This document shows positions 1 to 12,500 of a stretch of DNA of 64,000 bases, piece after piece. Source of the stretch: Numida meleagris (lineage: Eukaryota; Chordata; Aves; Galliformes; Numididae); contig NC_034410.1 of NCBI RefSeq assembly GCF_002078875.1, positions 83,849,506 through 83,913,505 on the forward strand, given 5' to 3'. The notes under the pieces are model-generated. The model saw nothing but the letters and a program-made list of their open reading frames with translations, was not told the origin of the DNA and did not search any database. Every line of letters begins with the position of its first letter. The stretch's first letter is position 1. The position numbers and the translations under genes are program-made.

Positions 1-2049
1 GCACATAGACATAGCTGTAGTTTGCAGGAGCCCGTAAGCTGTCTGATTTTCCCTGTGAGGTTCCAGCTGACTTGGGATGTGTTCCACATGGTGAGGCTTA
101 ATTCTGATGCACTCTGGAAGCAGTAACAGCTATTTAAGAGACTGAGCCAATGTGGTCTGTTGTGGCCATACCCACAGAAAGAGTGTTTTTCTTATTGACC
201 AAGAAATACAGGTATCTTTACTCCTCAAGCGCAGTATTCCTCAGGCTGGGCTTCAGCAACCCAGCAGTTCCAGCCTGTGCCAGGATAGTAAAACCACTCT
301 GAGAAGGGCTTTGTGGTTTCCTGTCTCCCCAGTAAAAGCTGACTTTTATGGGGTCATTTGTCAGCCAGATGGACTTAGATAACTTGTTGTAGACCAACAC
401 AACAGCTCTGTTAGCTGAAATGCCAACACAAACACGGTAGCATCCTTGGGCTTGTGGCAGTTTGATTCTGTGCCTCTAGACAGTGCTCTTCTGGCTTATG
501 TGGCTACCCTGAATGGACTCACTGTGCAGACAGACATGGGGATGAGTGTATGCCTGTGTAAGGAAGAGTTTTGTCTTCGCCAAAGTAATGATTTCCTGTT
601 AAGATAGGTAAACTGCTGAAGATGGTTGCACAGATATACTTATTTGGATGCAAACTTCATTGGTTTCCCATCAGTTTTGAATGGCTGCCATTTATCTACG
701 TAGACTATGAATTTCAGAAGTGTGAAGTTTTCCAGCGTGAATATTTAGAAATAACATTGTTGCAATACCTCTTCTGCTTAGTTTCTTTCTCCTCTTGTCT
801 GAAGAAAAAAAAGCAGCCTCTCTTGTGTGCTTAGTGGTCTTCATTTTAGCTGTTTAAGCTAATTAATGAGAGAGGAATATAGAGATTTTCCAGTGAAATA
901 AGTAGACATAGATTATGTAGAATTGTCTCTTTCAGTTTATTGTGGTGATAAAAGTGGATCAAAATTACTTCTGGTGAATAAGAGAGGTTGCTTGAGCTCT
1001 GCATCCTTCATCTGATGCTGTTTTCTAAAGAATTTACCCTGCTCACTGTCACCGCAGCAAGTGAAGGGTTTGCCAGTTGCACCACTCAGCAGCTCATACA
1101 GGGTGGCTGATGCTTCCTAAGAGACTTAAGGCTCCTTAAGGCTTCCTATATTCAGGAAAGGCTTTTATAACAGTGCAGTTAAACTGTTCTGACTGGCTTT
1201 GACTGACTAGATCTCTCTGGTCATGCAGACTTCACCTAAGCTATGGGGTGAAGTCTTGGTGAAGTCCCAGAGTCTTGGTGGCCCAGATCACTGAACTTTG
1301 GTTGATATCGCTGTCCCTTCCTGCTATCTGTCCGTGTTATTTTTCAGTGAAAACCAGTGTGTGAGAGAAAGGATGGGGCATAGCTTGGTGTGACCTCTAT
1401 AGCTGGGATGTGAACCTGGACTTGAGCCTCAGGATTATTTTCCTCCAGAACATTCTCTTTTATAATATTTATTCAGTGTCTGTTTGGGATTAAAAAGGTT
1501 AGCATGGCTTTCTAAAGTTTACAGTATCCTAAAAGCTGAATATGTCATGCCAGCCAAAGCTTACTTTTTATTTTGGCAGTTGTTGTAGATGGAATGCTGG
1601 CTTAGATAGAAGGATCTTCTGTTTGACCTAGTGGAGCCATTTTTATCCCCTCATTTATGTAAGGTGGCAAAACACTAGAAGTACATCTCAGATCTGGACA
1701 TCCTTACTGTATTCATTTTTTTGTTTCCAAAATGATGGACAGACTTGTAAGGACCCCCAAAATAAACAGTGACTCTTCACTAACTCCAATTACTCTGGAG
1801 TGTGAAGTTGCACAGAGAAACCAGAGAAGCTAGGAATTTTGTGCCCGCAAACACTTCACTCTATATTTGCTAAAGGCATAGAATGCTCTCTAGCCTCTGC
1901 AAGAGATCACCGTGAGCTGTATTTGAATGGGAACAATGGGTAACTTCCCTTCGTGTCAACCCACAATACTCCGTAGGCTTACATTCTGCATCTTTGTGTA
2001 AAATACAGACTGGTGATATTTATCTTACTGCCTCAGTGAATTGCTTTTT
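1..2049. other. Intergenic DNA, no gene seen
   Basis: AT-rich sequence with scattered stops in all frames. Open frames of 60-76 codons at 152-382 and 622-834 have no recognisable domain and overlap frames on the other strand, as chance frames do. A perfect 9-bp inverted repeat with a 10-base loop lies at 1228-1255. I see no RNA gene or recognisable transposon. Confidence 0.6.
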
Positions 2050-2054
2050 GGACT

Positions 2055-2400
2055 CCACCCATGTATGTGGCATCCACCACATCCTGTGGCAATGAGTTCT
2101 GATGTTTAATTATGATCTTTATGGAAAACGTCCTTTCTTGGTTTTGTTTGTTTGTTTTTAAACTTGCTAACTGCTCACACTGTTGGGATCACCATGCGTC
2201 CTGTTTTATGAAAGACAGTGAAAAAGCCTTTCTTGTTCAAGTACTGTTCTTGGTTTTATGAGGCTCTTTCACAATACTTTCCCTCAGTTGTTCCTCTTCA
2301 AATATAAAAATCCTGAAGTTATTTTTTCTTTCTAAGTGCAGAAGTCATTACATACCTTTGATCATCCCGTCACACTTTTCTTTATCCTCCTTTCTCACCC
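2055..2400 (-). mobile_element. Old, diverged CR1/L3-like LINE relic
   Basis: Read on the minus strand, this stretch resembles the 3' part of an old amniote CR1-type LINE: a segment ending in a 'lack of completeness' region around the word 'catcctgtggcaatgagttc' at about 2080-2100, then a run rich in TTTGTTTGTTTTTAAACTTGCT on the plus strand. The resemblance is to the general arrangement of that region and is recalled by eye, not aligned. It is much more diverged than the other CR1 copies here and has no usable open frame. It could belong to a related LINE family, so the call is tentative. Confidence 0.4.
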
Positions 2401-3680
2401 TGTCCTCTTTGAGATGAGATGACTGGAAACATATTCAGTATTCAAAGTTATGTGGGCAAAGGATTTATGTAACAGCATTATCATGTTTTCTTCTGCTGTG
2501 TTCTCTGTCCTTTCCCTAATATTTCCTAATATACCATTTCCTTTTTTGACAGTTGCTGAGAATCTAGGTGAAATTTTCGTAAAGCTATTTCCAAACTCTC
2601 TTTCCTCAGCAAAAGCTGGCTTCACTGGGTTTATACATTTCCCAGGGTAAAGGTATGAGACATTAGTTATTTAGCCATGAAAACAAGGCTAAATTACAAG
2701 AATGTTTTTGGCTATAAACATGATAATTGTTAGTAGAATGTAATATTCTCTCAGTTCCACTGGCAATATTGCAGTGTTCTGGGTTTTATTATTCTAGAGA
2801 TTTCTCACAATAAGTATGTGAAGCAATGTGAATGTTTCCCACGGACCCCATTTGTTTAGCAGGTTGGTGATAATACTAACAGAACATTAATTCTAACAAG
2901 AAACTCTTTCAGGAAATAGTTCATTCAATGAGTTTTATCTAAGAGGATTTTGCTAATTTTTTCACTGTAAAGGGTTATCCTTACTAAATCCAAAAGAATC
3001 CAAACAGAGCCAGAGTCCTTTGCTGTAATAACTTGATGGAGATTTAATCACATAGCCTTAAGTATCAGGCAGAGAAGCATAGCTCTTCAATTTTTTTCAT
3101 AACTGGAATGTACTATTACTATTATAATGGCTAGGATGGAGTTCAGGGGCTGGAATTAAACAAATCACTTCAAGGCTGTTAAAATCTAACAACAAAAGAA
3201 TATAAAATAGTTGTTTCTAAAAGAAATGCTGACCGAATACATACATTACTGCAAGTCAGTAAGTCTCATCTGACTTCAAAACACTTGCTATGTTATATTT
3301 CAGTGATTATTGTTGTATTGTTGAAAATTCCCTTATGGACCAAAGAGAATTCAGCGTCATGTCGCAGGCAAAGTTTTTTTTTTTATGAAGACTTCAGCAC
3401 TCTCCTTTCATGGAGTATGACTCTCTTTGTGAATCTCTTTGTTTGTTAGTATAAGACCTTGTTTTCAAATGTGTGGCTGCACTACAGTGGAGAGCTGGGG
3501 GTCCTGAAGCTTTCCTGTTAATGTAGCTTTCTCTGAGAAGTTCTATTCCTTATTAGTTCCATTTGTTCCTATTCATTCTAGGCAGAGTTTTCGTTGGGGT
3601 TTTTTTTTTGTATTTTTTTCCATTCCAGTCTCAGTCCCGCTAATCTGTGACAGATCTGAGATGGAATGGTATTTTATTTC
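2401..3680. other. Intergenic DNA, no gene seen
   Basis: Two opposed open frames at 2395-2625 and 2450-2650 lie over the same bases, so at most one could be real, and neither has a domain I recognise. The rest is AT-rich with short T runs (3375-3384, 3600-3609). Nothing else can be supported. Confidence 0.6.
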
Positions 3681-3685
3681 ATAGC
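3681..3685. repeat. Left target-site duplication of solo LTR
   Basis: ATAGC directly abuts the TG end of the LTR. It pairs with ATAGT at 4413-4417, differing by one C/T transition. Five-base duplications are within the 4-6 bp range made by retroviral integrases. Confidence 0.55.
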
Positions 3686-4412
3686 TGTGGTCGGTTGACC
3701 CTGGCCATCAGCCAGGCACCTACCCAAACACTCTCTCATTCCCCCTCCGCAACAGGACAGAGGAAGAAAATAAGGTGGAAAAGCTCGTGGTTCTAAATAA
3801 AGACAGAAAGGTCACTTAGCAGTTATCTGTTAAAAGAGACTCAACTTGGGAAAACTAAAATAATCCATTACTAATTAAAAATAGAGTAGGATGGCGAGAA
3901 ACAGAATCAAAATTAAACCGCCTTCCCCCTACCACTCTTCCTTCCAGACTCAACTTCACTTCATCATTCCCTACTCCAGCACAGGGTCTTCAGTAGGCTG
4001 CAGTGTGGATATCTGGTCCTGTGTGATACTCGCCATGGGCTTCAGGTGAACATCTGTTTTACTGTGGTCTTCTCCATGGGCTGCAAAGGAATCTCTGCTC
4101 TGGCACCTTGAGTACCTCCTCCCCATACTCCTTCTTTAATCTCAGTGTCTGTACAGTAGTTATGCTCATGTTTTTCTCAGACCTCTCTCTCTCAGTTACC
4201 AGACAATGTTTTTCACACTTTCTTAAATATGTTATCACAGAAGCTGATGGGCTCAGTTTGGCTAGTCGCAGCTCCAGTGGTCCATTTGGTCTGGTGGCCA
4301 GACCAACTGAAATCAGTTTTGTCTGGCGCAGAAGCATCGACTGGTCTCTCATCACAGGGGTCACTGCTGCAGCCTTGCCACTAATAAAGCCTTGTTACAT
4401 AAACCCAATGCA
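3686..4412 (-). mobile_element. Solo endogenous retrovirus LTR
   Basis: This 727-bp unit begins TG and ends CA on both strands: TGTGG at the left edge, and AATGCA at the right edge, which reads TGCATT on the minus strand. It is flanked by 5-mers ATAGC (3681-3685) and ATAGT (4413-4417), which match at four of five bases, as expected for a target-site duplication of a retrovirus with one later transition. The layout fits a minus-strand LTR: a TATA-like ATATTTAAGA lies mid-element at about 4222-4233 of the plus strand, with a GATAACA word beside it. The sequence resembles a common avian LTR family containing 'gttgaccctggc', but I cannot name the family. No coding remnant adjoins it, so recombination between two LTRs probably removed the provirus. 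An open frame pair at 4059-4416 lies inside it and is not a host gene. Confidence 0.7.
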
Positions 4413-4417
4413 ATAGT
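4413..4417. repeat. Right target-site duplication of solo LTR
   Basis: ATAGT directly follows the CA end of the LTR and is the partner of ATAGC at 3681-3685. The match is four of five, so chance is possible, but the position is exact. Confidence 0.5.
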
Positions 4418-6199
4418 AAAGATGAATGACTTCAGTGAAAGATGAAAGATGTATATCAAGTTTCCAGGTCTTCTCTGTGCTGAATTTCATTTCCCTTTGA
4501 CTACTGTCAGCATGGACCCAACACAGTGACCAGAGCCTTCCCAATGTTTTCTGCCAGCTTTAGTCAGTGTTACTCTTTTAAAGCTGAGCAGCTGCCATTC
4601 CGCACTACCGCAATGTGTCCCTCTCTTGCACTGCCTAAGGAGGGCTGATCATCTCCCAGTTTGTCAACTTCACTCAGATTTGTAGTGGTGAGACAGCACC
4701 TCAAACCAGGCTACTGCCCTGTTTGGTAGGGATGACTGGCAATTAAGAAGCTGGACTTGAAATGTGGGATAGCATTCTGAGTACACAGAGCTATCCTCTG
4801 CTGCTAGATGACAAATAAGGAGGCTGAGTACATGAATTAGTCCACAAGACAGCCAAAGAACACTAGACGATGGCTTGAAAGACATTTAGGCACGTGATTT
4901 TATGGACCTGTTTCAAAAAGTCATTACTCTAGTATATTGGTTTATTAAACCAGAAAGGAGACTGATCTCTTTCATTTTTGCTGTTTCCTTACACTTCAAA
5001 CAGCTTAGAAATGGAGATATGACAGAAAATAAATTAAATAATTACTCTTCCCCTTGTTCTGATTTCTTGTGCACTGTTTATTCTATGTACCCCAAGAAGT
5101 CTGATCTGAGCAGTTTGTCGTGTAGAAGTCCATAAACTCTGCAGATTCAGTGATAGGATCAAAGATTATTTTATGGGTGAAGAACCCCATTAAAAAAAAA
5201 AAAGTACATTTTTTAGAGAAGTTTTGTTATGGTATTTGACAACTGAAATAATTACTAATTAGGTCCTTGATTATTCTTCTTTTCAGAACATACTCAACAT
5301 CTTTAGATTTCTTCCTTGAGATCACAGAGGGACTGCAAAAACTGACCAACAACAGCAAGTTTTTTGAAATATCACTGGTCTTCTGACAAGTAAGTTCAAC
5401 ATTTCAAGTTTTGTATTTCATCTCTGTGTTTATTATATGAATGACCATGCTCATTTTCACTGTGCCAAGTGAATGAGTGTGAATTGTGTGGTGTGAAAGT
5501 TTGAATGAAATCTATCAGTATAAATATACAGATATTGTTGAAATGAAATTCTGGATCACCTTATTATTCCAACTTGTTGCGCCAGCAGTACTGTAGACAT
5601 ACCTCTGGGTGTTTTAGCACTTTCTCATCATAGTAGAACATGGTTAAATCCTCATTTCTGGGAATAGAACTGTGGCATCAGTGTCAGGAAATGCTTATCC
5701 TTTTGCAATTGTGTTCTTCATCTAGGGAGCATACAAATGTTATTCATTTTGCCAAATGAGACCCTAAAGTTTGCTGGAGTTTGAATAGATACCAAAGGCA
5801 GTTCTTGCATATAATTTTCCATTGCACCAAATTGTACTGCTAGTTTAGATCATAAAAAATTGGGCGAACTCTATACATTTTAAGAGCAGAAACATACAAC
5901 ATATGAAGAACACAGCAACAGTAACCTCTTCTAAACCTTAAAATACAAGTTGGCACTTGACTTTCTTCACCTAAAGTTCCGTAGTCGTTTCTTCTGTGAC
6001 TCCTTGCTGTGCAAGATGCTGAGATCTTTGATACTGAACATTAAGATTCCAGTGCATCATTTTCAGATCCAACCAATTGCGTGTATTTCTGACAATAACT
6101 GTGGTTGGAAGCCCTCTTTGCCCATTTAATCTCCCCTACTCTCTCTGCATGTCTTGGTCTTTTGAAAAGTTAAACATCTTAGTCTCAGACTTGTACTAC
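4418..6199. other. Intergenic DNA, one exon-like segment
   Basis: Mostly AT-rich sequence. The only structured item is the exon-like segment at 5287-5389. Open frames at 4670-4885 and 4902-5135 have no recognisable domain. A 12-base A run sits at 5193-5204. Confidence 0.55.
5287..5389 (+). other. Exon-like segment between good splice signals
   Basis: A 103-base segment lies between a strong acceptor (pyrimidine-rich TTATTCTTCTTTTCAG ending at 5286) and a strong donor (GTAAGT from 5390). One frame stays open from 5288 to a TGA at 5384-5386, giving about 32 residues, so it could be a last coding exon piece or an exon of a long non-coding RNA. The peptide matches no family I recognise. Good-looking splice pairs occur by chance in DNA of this length and no partner exon was identified, so confidence is low. 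Confidence 0.2.
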
Positions 6200-6456
6200 A
6201 TCTGATAGGATGTTCAAGTTGTACCAAGGGAGATTCATGTTGGATATTAGGAAAAATTTCTTCTCAGAAAAAGTGATAATACATTGGTACAGGCTGTCCA
6301 GGGAGGTGATGGCATCACCATCCCTAGAGGTGTTCAAGTAATGTGTGGATGTGGCACTGAGGGACATGGTTAGTGGGCATGGTGGGAATGGGTTGATGGT
6401 TGGACTAGGTGATCTTGGTGGTCTTTTTCAACCGTAATAATTCTTTGATTCTATAC
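6200..6456 (+). mobile_element. CR1 retroposon, 3' fragment
   Basis: A 5'-truncated CR1 LINE 3' end. Diagnostic segments run in order: 'gatattaggaaaaatttctt' near 6244, 'caggctgtccagggaggtga' near 6291, the 'gtggatgtggcactgaggga' segment near 6345, then 'ggttggactaggtgatctt' near 6398 and a terminal 'attctttgattcta'. These are the non-coding 3' region of the family, so the open frame on the opposite strand at 6185-6367 is an artefact. Severe 5' truncation is typical of CR1 integration. Confidence 0.93.
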
Positions 6457-8668
6457 ATCATAAACTTGCTAACACTTGACTAAAATCAGTACCGTATTCA
6501 GTGCAGTCTATCTAGGTTATACCAGAAAAACAAACAAACAAAAAAACCAAAACTTAACTTGTTTACGTAATATTGCTATTAGCTATATTGCAGCAATACC
6601 AGACCTGCTTTCTCCTCCCTGCTCCACATTGTCTTTCTCATTTTCCTTTGCATTCTCCTAAACTTATACCTGCCCTTAAAACTTCTCATGGCTGTGGAGA
6701 CTTGATACATCATAACGTGCTACGCTATGTAAAGTGAGAAACTGAAACCTTGAAAAGGGTCTTTGAAATTAGTTCTCCCATTATTGTTAGATTTCCTGGA
6801 CTGTCTTGTGACTACGGAGGGAAATGGGAAGAGGAGCTGCTCTGATCCCTAACTTCAATTCCAATGGAACAAAAGGAAATCCTTTTTTCAAAATTGTTGA
6901 AGCCTTTCAAAGTAACCTACGAGTTACTCAATCTAAGCAAAGTCCAAGATGAAAACTCTGAGATAAATATCACGATGGTATCTCTCAAAAATTGTGGAGC
7001 TTTTATAGAAGTTCGGAAGTCCAAGTAAACTTAGGGAAGAGGAACTGGAAACATTTGGAGAGTGCTGGGAACAATAATATCTGAGGATAGCCTCTGTAGT
7101 AAGAGAAGAGGTCTAGTCAGATTGAGAAGAAAAACAACTTACTCTAGAGGAGGGAAGAAGAGTATCCTTACTGTTTATTAAGAGGGGCAGAAGGCAAAAC
7201 TGCTTTCTGTTCAGGATTTGTTGAGGGAAAACCACAGAACTTCTTAAAGTTTTCTTGCTCCTAAAGAGTAAGGTCTCTAAGAAGTTACATCTTAAAACAC
7301 AAAAATATTTCTAAGTAATGGAGTCCAATCATCCTAGCTTCTTAAGCAGGGGACCTTATATGTAGATATTTATAATATTAAATATATATGTGTGTATATA
7401 TAGAAATCCGTTCCCAGAGACTGCTTCTCCAAAATAGCAATGAAGAGTCTCATATCACTACCACACTCCTCCATCTTTCTCTGTGGTTTCATATAGCTAC
7501 TTGTAAATATTATGTTATTTACTTCTTGTTGCAATATATTCCTCTTCAGTGTACCCAGTGGATTTTATGAAACTGAATGCCTGGTTACATTCTCACTCAG
7601 CCTTGACAATCATTTTTGATCATCCTGCACATGATAGGCAATGAAATTGTAGGACATTATCACTTCTTGCCTCTGCATTCTTCTGAAGTAACGATGAAGA
7701 GAATAGATTAATTACCTCATGTATCATAATTAAGTAAATTTAACTGCCTACAGTCTCTAGAATAAAAGATGTTTAGTGTATTATTTCATATAAAAGAGGA
7801 AAAAAAGTGATGTAAAGAATATGCACTATTTTATAACTATTTACATAAAGTAGTGAAAATATAGGAATAAGAAACTTTGAGTAATGAAATCACATCTAAG
7901 GCATATAAGCTGTAGATTACAAACCTGACATTTCACATTCTATACAAGCAGATGACATGGTAGGATTTTTCTCAGTTTCCAATAGTTTTACAATTGCAAA
8001 ATCAGTTTCTGTCTTTTTTGCTGGCTTGCTTGCTTTTCAGCTGTTTTGGCTATAAGCATGTAGTAAAACTTTCCTGTCTTTATTTGAGACCTGAAAGGAA
8101 CACAGTGCCGTAATTTACATTTACATTTCTCTCTTCCCATAAAGTAGAAGTGCCAAATACCTCATTTATTACTGAGTAACCTCTCTTCTGATTTTCTGTA
8201 GTTTTATGTGGTTTGCTTTTCCATCTGTGTGTAGGAGTATAAGTTTCCATATTTACTTGACTGAACGCTCACTTGTATTTTACTAGAAGGAAAGACAGGC
8301 TAGAGACCACTGCTTTAATTTCTGCTTCTATTTGTCCCTAAGATGCAACTTTGGAGCTCTGTCTTGTTTACCACAAAAAGCAAACCATAAGGAAGCTGAG
8401 AGTGTTTGCCACGTTATTAATCCAATTCTAATATCTGAGTTACTAAATCTGTATGTGGCACCATGCATATTAGCACTGTTAGCAAAACTGAGTTATCATC
8501 TCAACAACCTTAGAAAAAAACATTAAATAGAGAGTCAATCTGGAAGGAGAAAGAGGAGGTTTTCATTTTGAAATGGGAGGGCAAGGGGAAGAGGCTCTAT
8601 TTGGGTTTACATAAATTGATCTACGTTAACCAAGAAAGAACCCTGTGTTTTGAGTCAGATGTTGCAAA
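6457..8668. other. Intergenic DNA, no gene seen
   Basis: AT-rich sequence, with a TA/TG-alternating stretch near 7370-7402. Frames at 6476-6661, 7388-7570 and 8332-8526 are short, low in complexity and without a recognisable domain. Nothing else can be supported. Confidence 0.6.
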
Positions 8669-8727
8669 ATGGTTGGACTAGGTGATCTTGTAGGTCTTTT
8701 CCAACCTAGCTAATTCTATGATTCTAA
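8669..8727 (+). mobile_element. CR1 retroposon, extreme 3' end
   Basis: Only about 59 bases remain: 'ggttggactaggtgatctt', the pyrimidine-rich 'ggtcttttccaacct' and the terminal 'attctatgattcta'. This is the last part of the CR1 3' UTR in plus orientation. It is a very short 5'-truncated insertion, probably independent of the older CR1 coding fragment that follows. Confidence 0.9.
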
Positions 8728-9164
8728 GAAAATCAACAGAGGGAGGACAGGCCAGTTCAGAGCACAGGTAGAAATAGTGATAGTCAGATTTTGTAGAGCA
8801 GAACTGTAGCAGTGATCTCTTTGGTCCAGGGTTAATTCCCTCTACTAAGGAATAATTTCTTATTTCCTCTTCTGAGGAGTATTTTAACTCAAGTCCCTCA
8901 CCTCTGATTATAGCACCTTTCAACTGCCTTGACCCTACGGTATTCCCAGGCAAAGTATTCGTTAGAGTATACTTTGATCTACATAAAGTTCGGATTAAAA
9001 AAAAAAAAACAAAAAACCCTACACACTGTCAATCGAGCACCAACTAAACTAGTTTATCACAGAAAATAATTGGCATGAGGGGTCGTAAGTGAGGGAGGGC
9101 ATTTGCAGTGGGTTTCAACAGTGTTCACGTACGCATTTTCAGTGTTTTTCAGACGTCAGACAGA

Positions 9165-9545
9165 ATATCTCTGTCAATGAAATTTGCAGATGATACAGAG
9201 TCCAGGCCCCTTGCTGTAGCAAGCAATCTGGGTTGCTTGGTAACCTCGGGCCAGCTATATGAAGTGAAATACTGAATTTAAGGCTAAAGAATACAAACTC
9301 CATTGGGAGAAAGGGAAGGTGTGTTCTAAAGAGTTCCTAACCTTTGAGTGGGAAAAAAAAATCATGAATTGTAGGAAATAAGTAACCTGAGTGAGAAAAT
9401 GGACTGCATAGAAGGGAGGTTGTTGCTTTGTTTGGGAGCTTGGCTTCAGAGTGGTACTAGAATACTGTGTTCTGGTGTCCTTGCTTTAAGAAAAGAGTGT
9501 TGGCAATCAGAGAGGGTCAGAAGGGGGCCACAGAAATTGTTAGTA
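9165..9545 (+). mobile_element. Old CR1 fragment from the coding region
   Basis: A diverged plus-strand CR1 piece from the end of ORF2. It includes a 'tgaaatttgcagatgatac' segment at about 9178 and, after indels, a 'tactgtgttctggtgtcctt' segment near 9464 followed by 'gggtcagaagggggccacag' near 9513, which is the usual upstream part of CR1 3' fragments. Many gaps separate the recognisable blocks, and no frame is open across it. It is clearly older than the copies at 6.2, 20.7 and 48.8 kb. Confidence 0.6.
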
Positions 9546-12500
9546 CACTGATGTCTGCAACACATTGGAAGAGCTCTGTCTGCTTTGGCTTTTTAAAAAG
9601 CCTCTGAGATACAATTTGATGGCCCTGTCATGGTGAAAAACAAGAAACAAACATAATAGAAATCATCACCTGGTCTTTCTTTTGCATGTTTACTTTTTAA
9701 TTAGTTCCCTGGAAAAGCGCTGGTTTCTCTCAGCTGGTATCATTGAAGTGGTTTGATTTTCTGCCACAGTATAGCAGTAAATAATGCAGTGAGTGACCTC
9801 ACTTATTTGATAATCTAGACTGGGAAGTCCATTATGAGCCTAGTGAGAGTGGTTAATTTCCTTTAACTTTGTATTCTCCTTGGTTACAGTGTTGTTGATT
9901 GGCAACGTACTTCCCACAGTCAAAACAGCAATGGGGGATAAGTCCTCGATCTCTGCATCACTGTTGTGAGAATATCATATATGCAATTTTTTTGACTATT
10001 ACTTTGCATTTGCTACTTCTGTTTGGAAAGTTGGAGCTATACTACGTGATATTTAGGCAGTTATATAAAAGCTCCTGCTTTTGCTGTATTAGAAACCAAT
10101 TAATGACATTTCAAATTTACTACATGTATGTTTGTTTTATTTATTTCTTATATTAAGCTAATATGTTAGTCAAAATAACCATTCTTTGTACTGAGTAAAG
10201 AGAACATATGAGTTTTTCTGTTGACTATGTCATGCAAGGTTTTAAAATGAGTAGATGTCACCCTCTGCTAAGAAGTTTTAACTGCACTGGCAAATAAGCT
10301 TTTCTGCTTTCATCGTCTCTCAAGAGGTAGCTTTGCATAGACTAGCTATTGAGCAGAACTAGCCTGAATAAAGTGAAGAAAATATCTTCTCTGCAACTAC
10401 AGGGGAAACTACAGCTATCAAACTTGAGCTTGACACTTAGTCGGAGGCTGTCTTCTCAGTCACTCAAACTCTCCCAGCTCAGTGACTTGACTGTAAATCG
10501 TTCTGTAAATCACTGCCAACAGATACATAATACTGGAATACTGCATGTTATTTAATGTAAATCAATTTATGGGAGTTTGACACTATATTGTTTAAAAAAT
10601 CTATTTAATTTTAAATAATCCTATTTTAAAACATGTATTTAATCTGAAAAAAAAAAAAGAGTCTAGTTTAAAATAAAAGACAAAAAATAGGGGAAGAACA
10701 GATCTATTCTTGTATTAAAAAGCAGTACATCAATATCTACCCAGGCTGCCTACAAGACAACAGAAATTTAAGCAAACAGCTCTACTTTGCATGAATATTT
10801 GCAAACACTTGAGGCAATAAATAATTGAAATAGTATTTTGTCTAAGACAACAAACGTGTTACACATAGATGTTGACTAGTTTATTCTAACAGGCATAAGA
10901 AAGGCAAAATATTATGTACTATCTTTGTGAAAATAACCAGGATTATTATCATAAGGAAAAAAATTATCTCATTTAATGAATTTCAGGACAAGACCATATG
11001 AAGTAAATATTTTTGTCTCAGTTTTTAAATTCAAGGTGGCAACCAAGCGTCTGTATTGGAACCCTCTTTGGTAGTGCTGTTAATAAAGAGCTAATCAAAA
11101 GCTAACTTTAGTCTTTCTTATATGTAATTCCATGCATACTATTAGCAGAATTCAGTGTATTTTCTTAGAAATACAATTTATATGATATGAAGAAAAAGGA
11201 AGCAAAATATGTATGTGGCCCCTGTTTCACTTCGTAAAAGTGAATTTTGAGTGTCGGGTGCCTCTCCAGTTCCTTAATGTTAAATTCTGTTCAATCAAGT
11301 GTAATGGATTTACTTTCAGCTATCTTTCACAACTTTCTAGCAGACTTTCTGCAGGATGAAGCTAAATGGCATTATAACCTCTGCTATGGGAAAAGGCACA
11401 GGAAAATTCAGATGAATTTAGATAGACTCTAAATAAAAAACATTTGACCCAACAATCGTCTGGTAACGAATGCAGTTATGTAGACAAATGGCACTGATCA
11501 CAATCCTCTACAGCATAGCAGTTACTCAGTGTGGAACACTGCTGAACAAATAGATGCTATTTTGATATTGGCTGAAGTGTACTTGCACACAGTCTGACAG
11601 AATGGTAGTTGACTGAGCTGACAGGTATAGCAAATAAAGACCTTGGCCACGAGAGATGCTGAGCACCTGTGACACCTGTCTTTGCCAATTCAGAGTTTTG
11701 CAGATACATGCATGAACAGAAATGAAGGGTCGCTGTAGCCTGGCTCTGGGGACAGCAGAGGGGACAGCTAAATGAGAGATTCAGTTTTAGGGAGCCTCCA
11801 AGCAGATGAGAAATACCAATTGCCCATGACATAAAAAGGCAGAAATTCTGTCCAGCTCAGGTATGCTAATGTTGCATTTGAAGGGTTTCTTTTCTCTTAG
11901 ACGTGGTGTCGGCATGGAAATTGCCCAGCTGTGCTGCTGGCACTCAGTGGTTAACCCATGAGTGTCACCATCTGCCCTGCAGTCATGTGTAGGCCACACC
12001 ACAGCCCTGCCGTTCTCCACAGAAACATGACTGTGGAAGCAGTCCTCATCAAGCAAGCGTAACTGTGTTAGCCACAGTGCTGTACAGGGAGCATTTGCAG
12101 AGAGTGTGTGCAGTGACACGAAGGAGATGGGAGGGCAGGTGCTGTAATCACTGCCCTCAACCTCACAGTCTCTCCTCCAGTGCTCAAAGATCCCATAGAT
12201 CTCTATCTTTCTAACTTCTAGTACATAACTGAAGTACCTAAGCTAAGAGAGAGCATCACCTCAGGCTCCTCTTCCAGTTAGTACAGAGTAATGGTTGGGC
12301 AAGACTGGTCACTCTGGTCCACTCAAGGTCTGAGTGGGCTTTCAGAGGTGTTTGTTTCTCTTCAGTGTCAGCTGAAGGCAACTGTTTTCCTGATTTAGGA
12401 GCTCTGGTTAAGTTTACAAAGGTAGAAAGGATCATTGTGAACTTCTGTTCTTGTTTCTGCAGGTGACGGGAATGAGCTCTGCTCCTTACAGCACCCAGGC

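Noticed and set aside
4059..4416. Opposed 101- and 102-codon frames
   Set aside because: Both lie within the solo LTR; LTRs do not encode such proteins.
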